64,000 nucleotides of DNA from Streptococcus canis (lineage in GTDB: Bacteria; Bacillota; Bacilli; Lactobacillales; Streptococcaceae): contig NZ_LR134293.1 in assembly GCF_900636575.1 (NCBI RefSeq), forward strand, positions 1,427,501 through 1,491,500. The letters are read 5' to 3'. The notes beneath the pieces are model-generated. The model was not told the origin of the DNA and did no database searches. It was given only the letters and a program-made list of their open reading frames with translations. The translations under genes and the position numbers were made by a program. Position 1 is the stretch's first letter. Every line of letters begins with the position of its first letter. This document shows, one piece after another, positions 39,064 to 50,502 of the stretch.

Positions 39064-40377
39064 TCAGTGGCTCTCCTCTGGATCTTTTTGAGTCTGTCCT
39101 TTACTGGTCTGCTGACTCGCCAAATTATTTTGCTGCGCATACTTTAATGGACTGATCCCAACCACTCTTTTGAAGGTACGTGAAAAATTAGCTGATGTTG
39201 AGAATTGGAGTAATTCCGCAATGTGAGCCAATGTTTTTCCTTCCTCTAATAACTGTTTAGCCACTTCAATTTTTAAATGAAGAAAATATTGTAGAATGGT
39301 CATGTGCTTTTCTTGTTTAAATAACTTTCGTAATTTAGATTCACTCATGTGAAACTGTCTGGCTATTTCCGCAGTCTTAATAGCTCGATTGAGGTTATTT
39401 TCAAGATATTGAATAACCCCAATAACTGTTTGAGAATATTGTGATACTAGTTTTTGTTTAATCCCCGACACTTGTTGAGTGTAAAATAGAATAGCTGTAT
39501 CGCGTAACTTCAAAACAGCGTGTAATGATTGAGCTTGTTCTGTTTCTGTAACAAAGCGATCTCGCGATTGATAGGCTGTCTCAATATCAAGGCCAGAGTG
39601 AACAGCTCCTTGAGCTAAACGATCATAAATCATAATAGAGTAATTCTTCTCGGACCGTAATTCATCGCCACTTAACGTAGCAGAAACGGCATTGCTTAAT
39701 TGACTTACAGTTTCTCTTAAAAGCTCTTCCTTCCCAGATTTAACAGCTTGTAAAATCCTAGTTTCATACTGGTATTGATAAGTATAGGTATTACTATTTT
39801 CGACAGACAACTGTTTGATTTTATTTAAATCAAAAGCATTGCTCCACCCTTTTGTATAGTGATGTAAAGGGGCTGACAACAAATCTTCAATTTTCCCAGT
39901 TAAACAATAGTTAACTAAAATAAGTAGCTCTCTAATTTGACTGAGGGGGAAGAAAGGAAGTTGAACCAACTTCTCAAAGAAATAATTTTGTTCATCGTTC
40001 TCAATATGAGCTTCGTTCATTTTCCTTTTAAAGAGTAAAGGATCAATGGCATTACTCCTCCAAGGACCAATAATGACGTAGTGATTGTCTGTGCGAAGAG
40101 CAAGGAACAATTCTCCCATAAACCCATAGTGAAATAAGAAATTCTCTTTGGTTTTACTAAACTCATTTAAGATAAGATGATGGTCATAATAAAGAGAAAC
40201 GGTTTTATCTGATTTATACTCTGTTAGAACTGTAAAGGATCTGTCACAAACGGTAATAGATAATTTTAAAGTGCTATGTAATGATTTTAACAGTAAAGAG
40301 TTTATGATGAGCACCTCCTCTTTTTGATTTATAGTAATAATTCTAAAAAAGATTCTAAGAAAGTCAATCGATATCAC
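39064..40377 (-). CDS. AraC/XylS-family transcriptional regulator
   Basis: A regulator of about 437 residues. The C-terminal 100 residues (about 325-425) hold two helix-turn-helix motifs: NRAIKTAEIARQFHMSESKLRKLFKQ and KTLAHIAELLQFSTSANFSRTFKRVVGISP. The N-terminal 300 residues have no sure domain. It is divergent from the collagen-like protein gene, a usual arrangement for a local activator; MsmR-type AraC regulators control surface-protein genes in S. pyogenes. The start is uncertain: GTG 40377 lacks spacing from the AGAGG before it, and a second GTG lies within AGAGGAGGTG near 40313. Confidence 0.82.
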   Translation of the reverse strand: MISIDFLRIFFRIITINQKEEVLIINSLLLKSLHSTLKLSITVCDRSFTVLTEYKSDKTVSLYYDHHLILNEFSKTKENFLFHYGFMGELFLALRTDNHYVIIGPWRSNAIDPLLFKRKMNEAHIENDEQNYFFEKLVQLPFFPLSQIRELLILVNYCLTGKIEDLLSAPLHHYTKGWSNAFDLNKIKQLSVENSNTYTYQYQYETRILQAVKSGKEELLRETVSQLSNAVSATLSGDELRSEKNYSIMIYDRLAQGAVHSGLDIETAYQSRDRFVTETEQAQSLHAVLKLRDTAILFYTQQVSGIKQKLVSQYSQTVIGVIQYLENNLNRAIKTAEIARQFHMSESKLRKLFKQEKHMTILQYFLHLKIEVAKQLLEEGKTLAHIAELLQFSTSANFSRTFKRVVGISPLKYAQQNNLASQQTSKGQTQKDPEESH

Positions 40378-40432
40378 CTCTAAAAGTTAAAAATACCAAA
40401 AATGATCAAAAAAATTAAATACGCTTTATTAG

Positions 40433-40445
40433 AAAAAAAAAAAAA
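40433..40445. repeat. A13 homopolymer in the divergent promoter region
   Basis: Thirteen consecutive A between the AraC-type gene and the collagen-like gene, about 100 bp upstream of the latter. Such tracts change length by slippage and can alter promoter geometry. Confidence 0.6.
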
Positions 40446-40506
40446 CACATGAGAAAATATAAATAAATAGAGATATTCTAATCAAACTCCTAAACAGGTA
40501 GACTTA

Positions 40507-40530
40507 ATTTTGTATAAAAATATACAAAAT
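40507..40530. promoter_or_regulatory. 10-bp perfect inverted repeat at the collagen-like gene promoter
   Basis: ATTTTGTATA and TATACAAAAT, 4-nt spacer, placed 18 bp before the start codon and overlapping TATAAA and TATACA, the only -10-like hexamers nearby. It can be an operator or a 5'-mRNA hairpin next to AAAAAGGAG. Confidence 0.5.
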
Positions 40531-40547
40531 AAAAAAGGAGACTACGT

Positions 40548-43500
40548 ATGTTTAGTAAGGCAAGAGGGACACAATACGATGCTTCACAGACGAAACAACG
40601 CTTTTCGATTAAGAAGTTTAAGTTTGGTGCTGCTTCTGTATTAGTCGGGTTATTATTTTTAGGAATGAATAGTCATTCTGTTTTGGCGGATGAGTCAAGT
40701 GCTATGAGTGCGGAGGTAACACAAGCGGCTGAAGTAAAACCGGAAGTTACTGCTACACAGCCTACCTCAGATGTAATAAGTCCAGCGGCAGATACGACAA
40801 CTTCAGCAATGTCATCTACAGATGTATCTCATTCTAATTCTACAGTGTCAGCGGAACCTATTGTAGGTACGAATGCTGAGGAGGTAGCGATCCCAGAGAC
40901 ACAAGACAAAGAAGCCAATAAAACGTTGCAAGTTGCATCTTCTTCCACATCTGAATTGATAGCAGAAAATCAGGATTCAGAAATTGCAGTATCATCTAGC
41001 GAGCAGGTAGAAGTCGTAAAAGATGACGAAACAGAGACTCAAAGAGTCTCAAACAGTCATCTATCAAATGTTAAGGATTTAGACATTGAAAACATGACTT
41101 TTGCTGATTTGGAAAAATTAGTTAATGTTGATAATATTTCCTCAATTGATTTTAAGAAATATCCTCAATTGAAAACAGTTTTTGAACAAGCTGTGATTGC
41201 GAATCCAGACGTAGCTAACTGGCCAAAAGTTGGAGAAGTTTCTGCAAAAGATTACATCTTAACTAATGGTGTTGATGACTATAGAGAACAATTGGGGCAT
41301 GTTAGAAGGCAGACCGTTCTTTCTCAGACGATTAATGATCATCCAGTTCTTCGAAAGGAAGATTCTATTGCTCCGATTGATGCCAGTAAAAATCCAGTTA
41401 TGGTGAAAGGTACAGGATATGGTTTTGGTGGGATTCCAATTAATTATGAAGTAAAAGCCCAAAAAAATGGTAATAAAGTAGATTTTACAATTACTTATCA
41501 TGCTGAAAATTCTAAAGAGCATTTTAGAAATGATTTCTTCTTGTATCCTGGGAGCGGATACAATATAAATGGGGAGATTGATGTCACAGTAACCACTAAT
41601 GGAAAAAATCAAACACTGAAATTAGGTAAAGGATATAGTACTCAGGCTCCAGGAGCTCTTGGTTTAAAATCTCCGGCTGAGTGGAGTGGTGGTAATCCAA
41701 AAGCTACCTCACCTCGAACTCCTCAAGTTATTACATTTTCTTTACCAATAAAAGATCAAAGTGGAGATTTGTCAACCAGATTAATGGTAACTGCTTATAG
41801 TGCACAAATTGGTGGAAATAAAACTCATGACCCATACAGTAATGATAATTATTATTATGGAAATGCGCCAATAGATTCTGATTTTAATCCTGACTATACT
41901 CAAGGAGCTACAAAAGTTAAAGAAGAAATACCTGCTCCAACATTATATATTCCTACAACAGAACTTCAAGAAGGTGTAACTCAAGTTATTAGCGAAGGAA
42001 CACCAGGAATAAAAACAACAGCTTATAGGACACATCAGTTTGGCAATCAGACACTCTTAGGATTACCGATTGGAAAACCAGAAATTAAAGAACCATCTCC
42101 TAGAATCGTTAAGGTTGGAATATCCCAAGAAAACATGTCACAATTTCCTAGAGGTCCTAAAGGAGATGCTGGAGCACAAGGTCCAATGGGACCAGCTGGA
42201 CCTGCCGGTGAACGTGGTGAACAAGGTCCTAAAGGAGATGCTGGAGCACAAGGTCCAATGGGGCCAGCTGGACCTGCCGGTGAACGTGGTGAACAAGGTC
42301 CTAAAGGAGATGCTGGAGCACAAGGTCCAATGGGACCAGCTGGACCTGCCGGTGAACGTGGTGAACAAGGTCCTAAAGGAGATGCTGGAGCACAAGGTCC
42401 AATGGGACCAGCTGGACCTACCGGTGAACGTGGTGAACAAGGTCCCAAAGGAGATGCTGGAGCACAAGGTCCAATGGGGCCAGCTGGACCTGCCGGTGAA
42501 CGTGGTGAACAAGGTCCTAAAGGAGATCGTGGTGAACAGGGTCCAGCAGGTAAAGATGGCGAACGCGGTGAGCGTGGTGAAACCGGTCCAGTAGGTCCTA
42601 AGGGAGATCGTGGTGAACAGGGTCCAGCAGGTAAAGATGGACTATCTCCAACAATTACAACTAAGCCAGGAGCAGATGGTAATAGCACTGATGTCACAAT
42701 TACTATTCCAGGTAAGGAAGATACAACCATTAATATTAAAAATGGACGTGATGGATTAGACGGAAAAACCCCGAAAGTTGATAGTCTCAGATTAGAAGAA
42801 CAAGGAATTACAGTAGTTACTTTCTATATTGATACAAATAATGATGGGAAATATACTCCGGGCGTTGATGATATTATACAATCAGAACTTATCAAAGACG
42901 GTAAAGATGGTAAAGACGGTAAAGATGGAAAAGACGGTAAAGATGGTAAAACACCAACCGTTGAGCAAACACCAATTAAGGATGCTTCAGGTAAAACTAT
43001 TGGAACTACTATCATTGTGAAAGATGGTGACGGTAAGGAAGTTTCTCGTAGTAACGTCTTGAATGGTAAAGATGGCGTCAGTCCAAAAATTACTGTGACA
43101 CCAGGTAAGGACAAAGACGGACAACCAGGTCATACCATCACTATCGAAAAACCAGACGGTAGCACCGAAGATGTGTTCATCAAAGACGGTAAAGATGGAA
43201 AAGACGGTAAAGATGGTAAAACACCAACCGTTGAGCAAACACCAATTAAGGATGCTTCAGGGAAAACTATTGGAACTACTATCATTGTGAAAGATGGTGA
43301 CGGTAAGGAAGTTTCTCGTAGTAACGTCTTGAATGGTAAAGATGGCGTCAGTCCAAAAATTACTGTGACACCAGGTAAGGACAAAGACGGACAACCAGGT
43401 CATACCATCACTATCGAAAAACCAGACGGTAGCACCGAAGATGTGTTCATCAAAGACGGTAAAGATGGAAAAGACGGTAAAGATGGTAAAACACCAACCG

Positions 43501-45374
43501 TTGAGCAAACACCAATTAAGGATGCTTCAGGGAAAACTATTGGAACTACTATCATTGTGAAAGATGGTGACGGTAAGGAAGTTTCTCGTAGTAACGTCTT
43601 GAATGGTAAAGATGGCATCAGTCCAAAAATTACTGTGACACCAGGTAAGGACAAAGACGGACAACCAGGTCATACCATCACTATCGAAAAACCAGACGGT
43701 AGCACCGAAGATGTGTTCATCAAAGACGGTAAAGATGGAAAAGACGGTAAAGATGGTAAAACACCAACCGTTGAGCAAACACCAATTAAGGATGCTTCAG
43801 GGAAAACTATTGGAACTACTATCATTGTGAAAGATGGTGACGGTAAGGAAGTTTCTCGTAGTAACGTCTTGAATGGTAAAGATGGCGTCAGTCCAAAAAT
43901 TACTGTGACACCAGGTAAGGACAAAGACGGACAACCAGGTCATACCATCACTATCGAAAAACCAGACGGTAGCACCGAAGATGTGTTCATCAAAGACGGT
44001 AAAGATGGAAAAGACGGTAAAGATGGTAAAACACCAACCGTTGAGCAAACACCAATTAAGGATGCTTCAGGGAAAACTATTGGAACTACTATCATTGTGA
44101 AAGATGGTGACGGTAAGGAAGTCTCTCGTAGTAACGTCTTGAATGGTAAAGATGGCGTCAGTCCAAAAATTACTGTGACACCAGGTAAGGACAAAGACGG
44201 ACAACCAGGTCATACCATCACTATCGAAAAACCAGACGGTAGCACCGAAGATGTGTTCATCAAAGACGGTAAAGATGGAAAAGACGGTAAAGATGGTAAA
44301 ACACCAACCGTTGAGCAAACACCAATTAAGGATGCTTCAGGGAAAACTATTGGAACTACTATCATTGTGAAAGATGGTGACGGTAAGGAAGTTTCTCGTA
44401 GTAACGTCTTGAATGGTAAAGATGGCATCAGTCCAAAAATTACTGTGACACCAGGTAAGGACAAAGACGGACAACCAGGTCATACCATCACTATCGAAAA
44501 ACCAGACGGTAGCACCGAAGATGTGTTCATCAAAGACGGTAAAGATGGAAAAGACGGTAAAGATGGTAAAACACCAACCGTTGAGCAAACACCAATTAAG
44601 GATGCTTCAGGGAAAACTATTGGAACTACTATCATTGTGAAAGATGGTGACGGTAAGGAAGTTTCTCGTAGTAACGTCTTGAATGGTAAAGATGGCATCA
44701 GTCCAAAAATTACTGTGACACCAGGTAAGGACAAAGACGGACAACCAGGTCATACCATCACTATCGAAAAACCAGACGGTAGCACCGAAGATGTGTTCAT
44801 CAAAGATGGTAAAGACGGTAAAGATGGTAAAGACGGTGATTGTGCTTGTAAACCAGAAGTACCAGGTAAACCAGAAGTACCAGGCAAACCAGAAGTACCA
44901 GGCAAACCAGAAGTACCAGGCAAACCAGAAGTGCCAGGCAAACCAGAAGTGCCAGGTAAACCAGAAGTACCAGGCAAACCAGAAGTGCCAGGTAAACCAG
45001 AAGTGCCAGGTAAACCAGAAGTGCCAGGCAAACCAGAAGTACCAGGCAAACCAGAAGTGCCAGGCAAACCAGAAGTACCAGGCAAACCAGAAGTGCCAGG
45101 CAAACCAGAAGTGCCAGGCAAACCAGAAGTACCAGGCAAACCAGAAGTGCCAGGCAAACCAGAAGTGCCAGGCAAACCAGAGGTACCAGGCAAACCAGAA
45201 GTACCAGGTGAATCTACTTTAATACCTCTAAAAGTGAATTATACTTCAGGTGAGAGATTGGAAAACCAAGAATTACCTTCTACTGGAGAGTCAAATAATC
45301 CACTTGTATTACTTGGTGTATTGGGGTTACTAACTGGGGCATATATGATGAACTCTAAGAAAAAAGAGGATTAA
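40548..45374 (+). CDS. LPXTG-anchored collagen-like surface protein, 1608 residues
   Basis: Cell-wall surface protein. A YSIRK-type signal ([18 protein letters not shown], about 20-48) is cut near VLA-DE. A Ser/Thr-rich region and a non-repetitive domain (about 160-530) follow. Residues 536-698 form an unbroken Gly-X-Y collagen helix, including five identical-length 24-residue repeats. A linker leads to seven 90-residue repeats (about 802-1431), each with GKDGKDG blocks around a beta-type module. Then DCAC, twenty 6-residue KPEVPG repeats (1435-1554) spanning the wall, and LPSTGES (1576-) with a membrane segment and KKKED tail. Related to streptococcal collagen-like (Scl) proteins in plan. 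Ligand unknown; adhesion is likely. Confidence 0.93.
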   Translation: MFSKARGTQYDASQTKQRFSIKKFKFGAASVLVGLLFLGMNSHSVLADESSAMSAEVTQAAEVKPEVTATQPTSDVISPAADTTTSAMSSTDVSHSNSTVSAEPIVGTNAEEVAIPETQDKEANKTLQVASSSTSELIAENQDSEIAVSSSEQVEVVKDDETETQRVSNSHLSNVKDLDIENMTFADLEKLVNVDNISSIDFKKYPQLKTVFEQAVIANPDVANWPKVGEVSAKDYILTNGVDDYREQLGHVRRQTVLSQTINDHPVLRKEDSIAPIDASKNPVMVKGTGYGFGGIPINYEVKAQKNGNKVDFTITYHAENSKEHFRNDFFLYPGSGYNINGEIDVTVTTNGKNQTLKLGKGYSTQAPGALGLKSPAEWSGGNPKATSPRTPQVITFSLPIKDQSGDLSTRLMVTAYSAQIGGNKTHDPYSNDNYYYGNAPIDSDFNPDYTQGATKVKEEIPAPTLYIPTTELQEGVTQVISEGTPGIKTTAYRTHQFGNQTLLGLPIGKPEIKEPSPRIVKVGISQENMSQFPRGPKGDAGAQGPMGPAGPAGERGEQGPKGDAGAQGPMGPAGPAGERGEQGPKGDAGAQGPMGPAGPAGERGEQGPKGDAGAQGPMGPAGPTGERGEQGPKGDAGAQGPMGPAGPAGERGEQGPKGDRGEQGPAGKDGERGERGETGPVGPKGDRGEQGPAGKDGLSPTITTKPGADGNSTDVTITIPGKEDTTINIKNGRDGLDGKTPKVDSLRLEEQGITVVTFYIDTNNDGKYTPGVDDIIQSELIKDGKDGKDGKDGKDGKDGKTPTVEQTPIKDASGKTIGTTIIVKDGDGKEVSRSNVLNGKDGVSPKITVTPGKDKDGQPGHTITIEKPDGSTEDVFIKDGKDGKDGKDGKTPTVEQTPIKDASGKTIGTTIIVKDGDGKEVSRSNVLNGKDGVSPKITVTPGKDKDGQPGHTITIEKPDGSTEDVFIKDGKDGKDGKDGKTPTVEQTPIKDASGKTIGTTIIVKDGDGKEVSRSNVLNGKDGISPKITVTPGKDKDGQPGHTITIEKPDGSTEDVFIKDGKDGKDGKDGKTPTVEQTPIKDASGKTIGTTIIVKDGDGKEVSRSNVLNGKDGVSPKITVTPGKDKDGQPGHTITIEKPDGSTEDVFIKDGKDGKDGKDGKTPTVEQTPIKDASGKTIGTTIIVKDGDGKEVSRSNVLNGKDGVSPKITVTPGKDKDGQPGHTITIEKPDGSTEDVFIKDGKDGKDGKDGKTPTVEQTPIKDASGKTIGTTIIVKDGDGKEVSRSNVLNGKDGISPKITVTPGKDKDGQPGHTITIEKPDGSTEDVFIKDGKDGKDGKDGKTPTVEQTPIKDASGKTIGTTIIVKDGDGKEVSRSNVLNGKDGISPKITVTPGKDKDGQPGHTITIEKPDGSTEDVFIKDGKDGKDGKDGDCACKPEVPGKPEVPGKPEVPGKPEVPGKPEVPGKPEVPGKPEVPGKPEVPGKPEVPGKPEVPGKPEVPGKPEVPGKPEVPGKPEVPGKPEVPGKPEVPGKPEVPGKPEVPGKPEVPGKPEVPGESTLIPLKVNYTSGERLENQELPSTGESNNPLVLLGVLGLLTGAYMMNSKKKED
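42153..42512 (+). repeat. Five 72-bp tandem repeats coding Gly-X-Y collagen
   Basis: Units start at 42153, 42225, 42297, 42369 and 42441. They encode [20 protein letters not shown] plus RGEQ, with one Ala-to-Thr change in copy 4 and a few silent changes. Confidence 0.95.
42951..44840 (+). repeat. Seven 270-bp tandem repeats
   Basis: Units start at 42951, 43221, 43491, 43761, 44031, 44301 and 44571, each exactly 270 bp and nearly identical. The main change is GVSPK versus GISPK (copies 3, 6 and 7 have Ile), besides a GGT/GGG difference in copy 1 and one silent T/C in copy 5. The last copy breaks off into the DCAC segment. Confidence 0.95.
44850..45209 (+). repeat. Twenty 18-bp tandem repeats coding KPEVPG
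   Basis: Uninterrupted 18-bp units differing only at third positions (gta/gtg, ggt/ggc). The Pro-rich product is a typical peptidoglycan-spanning spacer. Confidence 0.95.
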
Positions 45375-45421
45375 TCGTTTGACCTAAAATGTCATTAAAC
45401 TTTTCGCCATTTATTGGTGTG

Positions 45422-45473
45422 AACACTTTAATTAAGTTATGCATCTCTCTCCAACAAAATTAATTAAAGTGTT
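45422..45473. repeat. 14-bp perfect inverted repeat after the collagen-like gene
   Basis: AACACTTTAATTAA (45422-45435) and its complement (45460-45473), with a 24-nt loop. It lies before the terminator and could be an RNA stem or the remnant of an element end. Confidence 0.55.
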
Positions 45474-45496
45474 TCAATTTTTCGAGATTAATTCTT

Positions 45497-45534
45497 GAAA
45501 AGCCTATCGAGATTATTAATTCCGATAGGCTTTT
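45497..45534 (+). terminator. Terminator of the collagen-like gene
   Basis: AAAAGCCTATCG and CGATAGGCTTTT form a 12-bp stem, with TTTT at the 3' end. Confidence 0.7.
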
Positions 45535-45712
45535 GATTTTGTATGCTAAATAATAAAGTGTAAATATTTTTGAAATATTTGGTAAACGTTGAATCAATTT
45601 TTAAATATAGCAAATATCAGACTGAAGACAAAGTCCTTAGAATTCTTGTTCTAAGGGCTTTTTGTAATGTGAAGTGCTATAATAGAGATAGGAAAAAGTG
45701 GGAGGAATGGTT

Positions 45713-46740
45713 ATGTTCCACAAAGAAAATCCTAACTATAATCGCAATCAAGTTGGTTTTTATAGTTTAGATGAATTGGTTCCTAAAGACCATCTCTTAC
45801 GTCAAATTAATCAGGCTATTGATTTCTCTTTTATTTATGATTTAGTGAAAGATAGCTATTGTGTGGCTAATGGTCGTCCTAGTTTGGCCCCTGTCATGTT
45901 AGTGAAAATTCCCATGATTTAATGTCTCTTTGGCATTCGTTCCATGCGTCAAACCATCAAAGAAATTGACGTCAATGTGGCTTACCGCTGGTTTCTTGGA
46001 TTGACTCTAGAAGGTAAGGTGCCTCATTTTACGACTTACGGCAAGAACTACAGCCGTCGTTTCCAAGATAAACAAGTCATTGAAGCTATCTTTTTTCATA
46101 TCTTGGGGCTCTGTCTGAATGCTGGTTTGATTGACCCTACTGAAATCTTTGTGGGCGGTAATCCTATCAAGGCAGCCGTTAATCATCACAAATACATCAA
46201 TCAAGAGGTCGAGGCGCAAGCTAAATTCATGAGTGCCCAATTAGAGCGAGGAATTGCCAAGGATAGAGAGAAACAGGGAAAAAAGTTGCTAGGGCTCGCC
46301 AAAGAAAAAGAGCCCATAAGTAAGAAAATATCGACAACGGATCCTGATAGTGGTTGGTTTCATAAGGGAGAACAGTGAAAAGGTTTGGGAAAACTTTTCA
46401 GCCTGAGCCTAGAAACAAAAAAGTGAAGGAAGTCTTTGCTTACAATGCTCAAGTAGCTTGTGATAAATATGCTTGGGTACTAGGATACAGTATTCACGCT
46501 GGGAATGTTCCTGATAGTCTGGCGTTTCCCGACCTCTTTGACCAAATTAAAGACCTCAAACCAACTGACCTTATCGCAGACTCTGGTTATAAAACACCCA
46601 GCATTGCTTACTTTCTCCTCTTCCAAGAGATTACTCCTGTCTTTCCTTACACGAAACCGATAGGCAAGACCAAGATGCAGGATAAACTTGAGCTAGCGTT
46701 AGCCTGCCTTAATCTCAAAACACACACACCAAAATCATAG
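45713..46740 (+). pseudogene. Degenerate IS1182-type transposase
   Basis: ATG 45713, after GGGAGG, opens the typical N-terminus MFHKENPNYNRNQVGFYSLDELVPKDHLLRQI. A TAA (probably from CAA) interrupts at 45920-45922; the frame continues as CLFGIRSMRQTIKEIDVNVAYRWFLG. A frameshift near 46375 moves the rest (YNAQVACDKYAWVLGYSIHAGNVPD, DLIADSGYKTPSI) to another frame, and the C-terminus is lost after 46740. Promoter-like and flanking IS ends were not resolved. It closes the accessory block that begins after rplL. Confidence 0.85.
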
Positions 46741-46884
46741 TTAGGAAGGTCTTTTTATTTGGCTTCTCTGACCTATTTTTTCACTTTTTGACAAGAGGAA
46801 GACTGAAAAAAAGACAAACCCAGATGAAATAGGGATTGTCTGCGGTTTGAAGAGTCGGAACACTGTTCCGGCAGGGGTATTGTG

Positions 46885-48261
46885 TTATTTACCAAGGCAG
46901 AATTGGCTAAAGAGTTGGGTAATGAGTTCATCAGGAGTAGCATCCCCTGTAATTTCTCCAAGGATTTCCCAAGTTCTTGTTAGATCAACCTGTAATAAAT
47001 CCACTGGCATGCCAAGTGCCAAGCCCTCATTGACAGCTTTCAAACTCTGCACAGCTTTTTCAATTAGAGAAATGTGGCGAGCGTTTGAAAGATAAGTAGC
47101 ATCTTGTTCCACTAATCCAGCATTATCAAAGAAGAGCTGGTTGATACGATCTTCGATTAGGTCAATATTATGATTGGTTAAAACGGAAATAGAGATGCAG
47201 TCATCAGGTAATTGCTCTAACTCAATCTTTTGTTCCAAATCGGCTTTGTTCAGTAAAATAATACGGTTACTGTCCTGACTGAGATTTAACAAAGCCCTGT
47301 CTTGCTCGGTCAATTTTTCAGAAGCATTCAGCACAAGGAGAACAAGGTCAGCTTCTTGGAGGGCTTTCTTAGACCGTTCAACACCAATTTGTTCGACCAG
47401 ATCATCTGTCTCACGAATGCCAGCCGTATCGACAAGCTTGAGGGGAACTCCCTTGATGTTAACGTATTCCTCAATGACATCTCGAGTGGTTCCTGCAATA
47501 TCAGTGACAATGGCCTTGTCTTCTCGCAATAAATTATTAAGTAAGCTTGATTTACCAACATTTGGACGACCAATAATAGCTGTTGATAAGCCCTCACGCA
47601 GAATTTTACCTCGTTTGGCTGTTCGGAGAAGATTCTCCAAAAGGTTTTGAAATTCTTGTGTTTTTTCACGCAGTAGAGCTGTGGTCATTTCTTCCACATC
47701 ATCGTATTCAGGGTAGTCAATATTGACTTCAACTTGGGCCAAGGTATTGAGAATTTCTTGTCGGGTACTATTGATAAGCTGGGAAAGAGAGCCATCGAGC
47801 TGCTTGACCGCAATCGTCATAGCCTTGTCTGTTTTAGCACGAATGATGTCCATGACAGCCTCAGCCTGAGTCAAATCGACACGCCCATTTAAGAAAGCAC
47901 GCTTGGTGAATTCGCCAGGCTCTGCCATTCTAGCCCCTTGTCGAATCAACAGTTGCAAAATTTCATTTGTCACAGCAATGCCACCGTGGGTGTTAATTTC
48001 GACAACATTCTCACGGGTAAAGGTTTTTGGGGCCAGCATGACAGAAACCATAACCTCATCGACAATAGCTTCTGTTTTAGGATCAACGATATGACCATAA
48101 TTAATGGTGTGGGAAGTTACTTTCTCCAAATCCTTTCCTTTAAAAACAGATTTAGCGATGGTAAGGGCCTCTGTTCCAGAGAGGCGAACAATGCCAATAG
48201 CTCCTTCACCAAGAGGAGTGGAAATGGCGGTGATTGTATCAAATTCTTTAGTTATACTCAT
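46885..48261 (-). CDS. mnmE: tRNA modification GTPase MnmE
   Basis: A 458-residue GTPase that, with MnmG, makes the 5-carboxymethylaminomethyl group on wobble U34 of tRNAs. N-terminal tetrahydrofolate-binding domain, helical domain, and an inserted G domain with GRPNVGKSS (near 230), DTAG (near 276) and NKAD (near 340). It ends with the catalytic CxGK motif as CLGK, at the very C-terminus. Also called trmE. Confidence 0.96.
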   Translation of the reverse strand: MSITKEFDTITAISTPLGEGAIGIVRLSGTEALTIAKSVFKGKDLEKVTSHTINYGHIVDPKTEAIVDEVMVSVMLAPKTFTRENVVEINTHGGIAVTNEILQLLIRQGARMAEPGEFTKRAFLNGRVDLTQAEAVMDIIRAKTDKAMTIAVKQLDGSLSQLINSTRQEILNTLAQVEVNIDYPEYDDVEEMTTALLREKTQEFQNLLENLLRTAKRGKILREGLSTAIIGRPNVGKSSLLNNLLREDKAIVTDIAGTTRDVIEEYVNIKGVPLKLVDTAGIRETDDLVEQIGVERSKKALQEADLVLLVLNASEKLTEQDRALLNLSQDSNRIILLNKADLEQKIELEQLPDDCISISVLTNHNIDLIEDRINQLFFDNAGLVEQDATYLSNARHISLIEKAVQSLKAVNEGLALGMPVDLLQVDLTRTWEILGEITGDATPDELITQLFSQFCLGK

Positions 48262-48495
48262 GCCCTCTATTTTAAATCAAGTCCTGCCAGAAAGCAAGGT
48301 ATTGCTATCTGGTTGTGGCTCTTAACTTAAAGCGCGCTAATCTTTTAAAGGGGGACACAACAAAAAACAAGGAAACATAGGAGAAGCCAATTCCTCTGTG
48401 ATCTTATGAATGAAAATCAGATATTTCCATTAACAAGTGGTCGCTTTCATGGTATAATAAAGTGCTAAGACGCAATTCTATTATAAGGGGGAATC

Positions 48496-49179
48496 ATGGA
48501 AGCACTCAAAAAAGTTGCCGGTGTTACCGCTGCGCAATATGTGACCGATGGCATGACTATTGGACTGGGAACTGGGTCAACGGCCTACTATTTTGTTGAA
48601 GAAATTGGTCGTCGTGTAAAGGAAGAAGGACTGCAAGTAGTGGGAGTTACGACATCAAGTGTGACCAGTAAGCAAGCAGAAGGTCTAGGCATTCCTTTGA
48701 AATCGATAGATGATATTGATAGCATTGACCTCACTGTCGATGGTGCTGATGAAGTTGATAAAGACTTCAACGGTATCAAGGGAGGCGGTGCAGCTTTATT
48801 GATGGAAAAGATTGTCGCAACACCGACAAAAGAATACATCTGGGTTGTGGACGATTCTAAAATGGTAGAGCATTTGGGTGCCTTTAAATTACCAGTCGAA
48901 GTGGTTCAATATGGTGCTGACCGCTTGTTCCGTGTCTTTGAAAAATCTGGGTACAAACCTTCTTTTCGTATGAAAGGTGACAGTCGTTTGGTGACCGACA
49001 TGCAAAACTACATTATTGACCTTGACTTAGGTCGCATTGAAGACCCTGTTGCCTTTGGTCGTTTGTTAGATGGGACAGTTGGTGTTGTGGAACACGGTCT
49101 CTTTAATGGTATGGTTGATAAGGTGATTGTTGCTAGCAAAGATGGTGTTACTGTTTTAGAAGCGCCTAAAGTAGGCTAG
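48496..49179 (+). CDS. rpiA: Ribose-5-phosphate isomerase A
   Basis: A 227-residue isomerase of ribose-5-phosphate and ribulose-5-phosphate. Motifs GLGTGSTA (near 22) for phosphate binding, DGADEVD (near 82) and [11 protein letters not shown] (near 96) with the catalytic Asp/Glu/Lys are intact. It starts a run of nucleoside-catabolism genes (rpiA, deoB, arsC-like, punA, deoD). RBS AAGGGGGA. Confidence 0.96.
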   Translation: MEALKKVAGVTAAQYVTDGMTIGLGTGSTAYYFVEEIGRRVKEEGLQVVGVTTSSVTSKQAEGLGIPLKSIDDIDSIDLTVDGADEVDKDFNGIKGGGAALLMEKIVATPTKEYIWVVDDSKMVEHLGAFKLPVEVVQYGADRLFRVFEKSGYKPSFRMKGDSRLVTDMQNYIIDLDLGRIEDPVAFGRLLDGTVGVVEHGLFNGMVDKVIVASKDGVTVLEAPKVG

Positions 49180-49257
49180 TCTTAGCACATTAACAGTGTT
49201 AAAAATATTTTATAGGTTTTGGGGAGCCAACCGTAACCTCCCCTAGATTGGAGACTT

Positions 49258-50469
49258 ATGTCAAAATTTAATCGTATTCACTTGATCGTTTTAGACTCTG
49301 TTGGTATTGGTGCAGCACCAGATTCTGACAAGTTCTTTAATGCAGGTGTAGCTGATACAGATTCTGACACACTCGGTCATATTTCAGAAACAGCGGGCTT
49401 GTCTGTTCCTAATATGGCAAAAATTGGACTTGGCAACATCCCTCGTCCAGTGCCGCTAAAAACTGTTCCGGCAGAAGAAAATCCTACTGGTTACGCGACT
49501 AAATTGGAAGAAGTATCCCTTGGAAAAGATACCATGACAGGTCATTGGGAAATTATGGGACTAAACATTACTGAACCCTTTGACACTTTCTGGAATGGTT
49601 TCCCAGAAGAGATTTTAACTAAAATTGAGGAGTTTTCGGGTCGTAAGATTATTCGTGAGGCTAACAAGCCTTATTCTGGAACTGCTGTTATTGATGATTT
49701 TGGTCCACGTCAAATGGAAACGGGTGAGTTGATTGTTTACACCTCAGCAGACCCAGTGCTTCAAATTGCAGCCCATGAAGACATTATTCCTGTGGAAGAA
49801 CTTTACAAGATTTGTGAATATGCTCGCTCCATCACGCTTGAGCGTCCGGCTCTTTTAGGTCGTATCATTGCGCGTCCTTATGTAGGCGAACCAGGAAACT
49901 TTACCCGTACGGCCAATCGTCATGATTATGCGGTGTCTCCTTTCCAAGATACGGTTTTGAATAAATTGGCTGACGCAGGTGTGCCGACTTATGCCGTTGG
50001 TAAGATTAATGACATCTTTAATGGTTCAGGTATTACGAATGACATGGGACACAATAAGTCAAACAGCCATGGTATTGATACCCTTATTAAGACCCTCCAA
50101 CTACCTGAGTTCACTAAGGGATTCTCCTTTACTAACCTTGTTGATTTTGATGCCAATTTTGGTCACCGTCGTGACCCAGAGGGTTATCGAGACTGCTTGC
50201 ATGAATTCGACAATCGCTTACCAGAAATCATCTCAAATATGAAAGAAGACGATTTACTTCTCATCACTGCTGACCACGGTAACGACCCAACTTATGCAGG
50301 GACAGACCATACACGCGAATACATTCCCTTGCTTGCTTATTCAGCTTCCTTTACTGGAACTGGCCTCATTCCACAAGGTCATTTTGCCGATATTTCAGCG
50401 ACTGTTGCAGAAAACTTTGGTGTTGATACAGCCATGATTGGGGAGTCATTCCTCAGTCACTTAAAATAA
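49258..50469 (+). CDS. deoB: Phosphopentomutase
   Basis: A 403-residue alkaline-phosphatase-superfamily mutase that interconverts (deoxy)ribose-1-phosphate and -5-phosphate. Metal ligands are visible in [11 protein letters not shown] (near 14), [15 protein letters not shown] and [18 protein letters not shown] (near 335-350). The nucleophile Thr lies in the [10 protein letters not shown] motif (near 92). It links PunA/DeoD products to RpiA and the pentose-phosphate pathway. Confidence 0.95.
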   Translation: MSKFNRIHLIVLDSVGIGAAPDSDKFFNAGVADTDSDTLGHISETAGLSVPNMAKIGLGNIPRPVPLKTVPAEENPTGYATKLEEVSLGKDTMTGHWEIMGLNITEPFDTFWNGFPEEILTKIEEFSGRKIIREANKPYSGTAVIDDFGPRQMETGELIVYTSADPVLQIAAHEDIIPVEELYKICEYARSITLERPALLGRIIARPYVGEPGNFTRTANRHDYAVSPFQDTVLNKLADAGVPTYAVGKINDIFNGSGITNDMGHNKSNSHGIDTLIKTLQLPEFTKGFSFTNLVDFDANFGHRRDPEGYRDCLHEFDNRLPEIISNMKEDDLLLITADHGNDPTYAGTDHTREYIPLLAYSASFTGTGLIPQGHFADISATVAENFGVDTAMIGESFLSHLK

Positions 50470-50502
50470 GGAAAAGTTAGTGGTTGGTATTAGTGGTTGG
50501 TA

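Noticed and set aside
42047-45193. Many open frames on the minus strand (and shifted plus frames) opposite the collagen-like gene
   Set aside because: They repeat with the 72-, 270- and 18-bp periods of the real gene and have no ribosome sites; they are shadows of low-complexity coding repeats.
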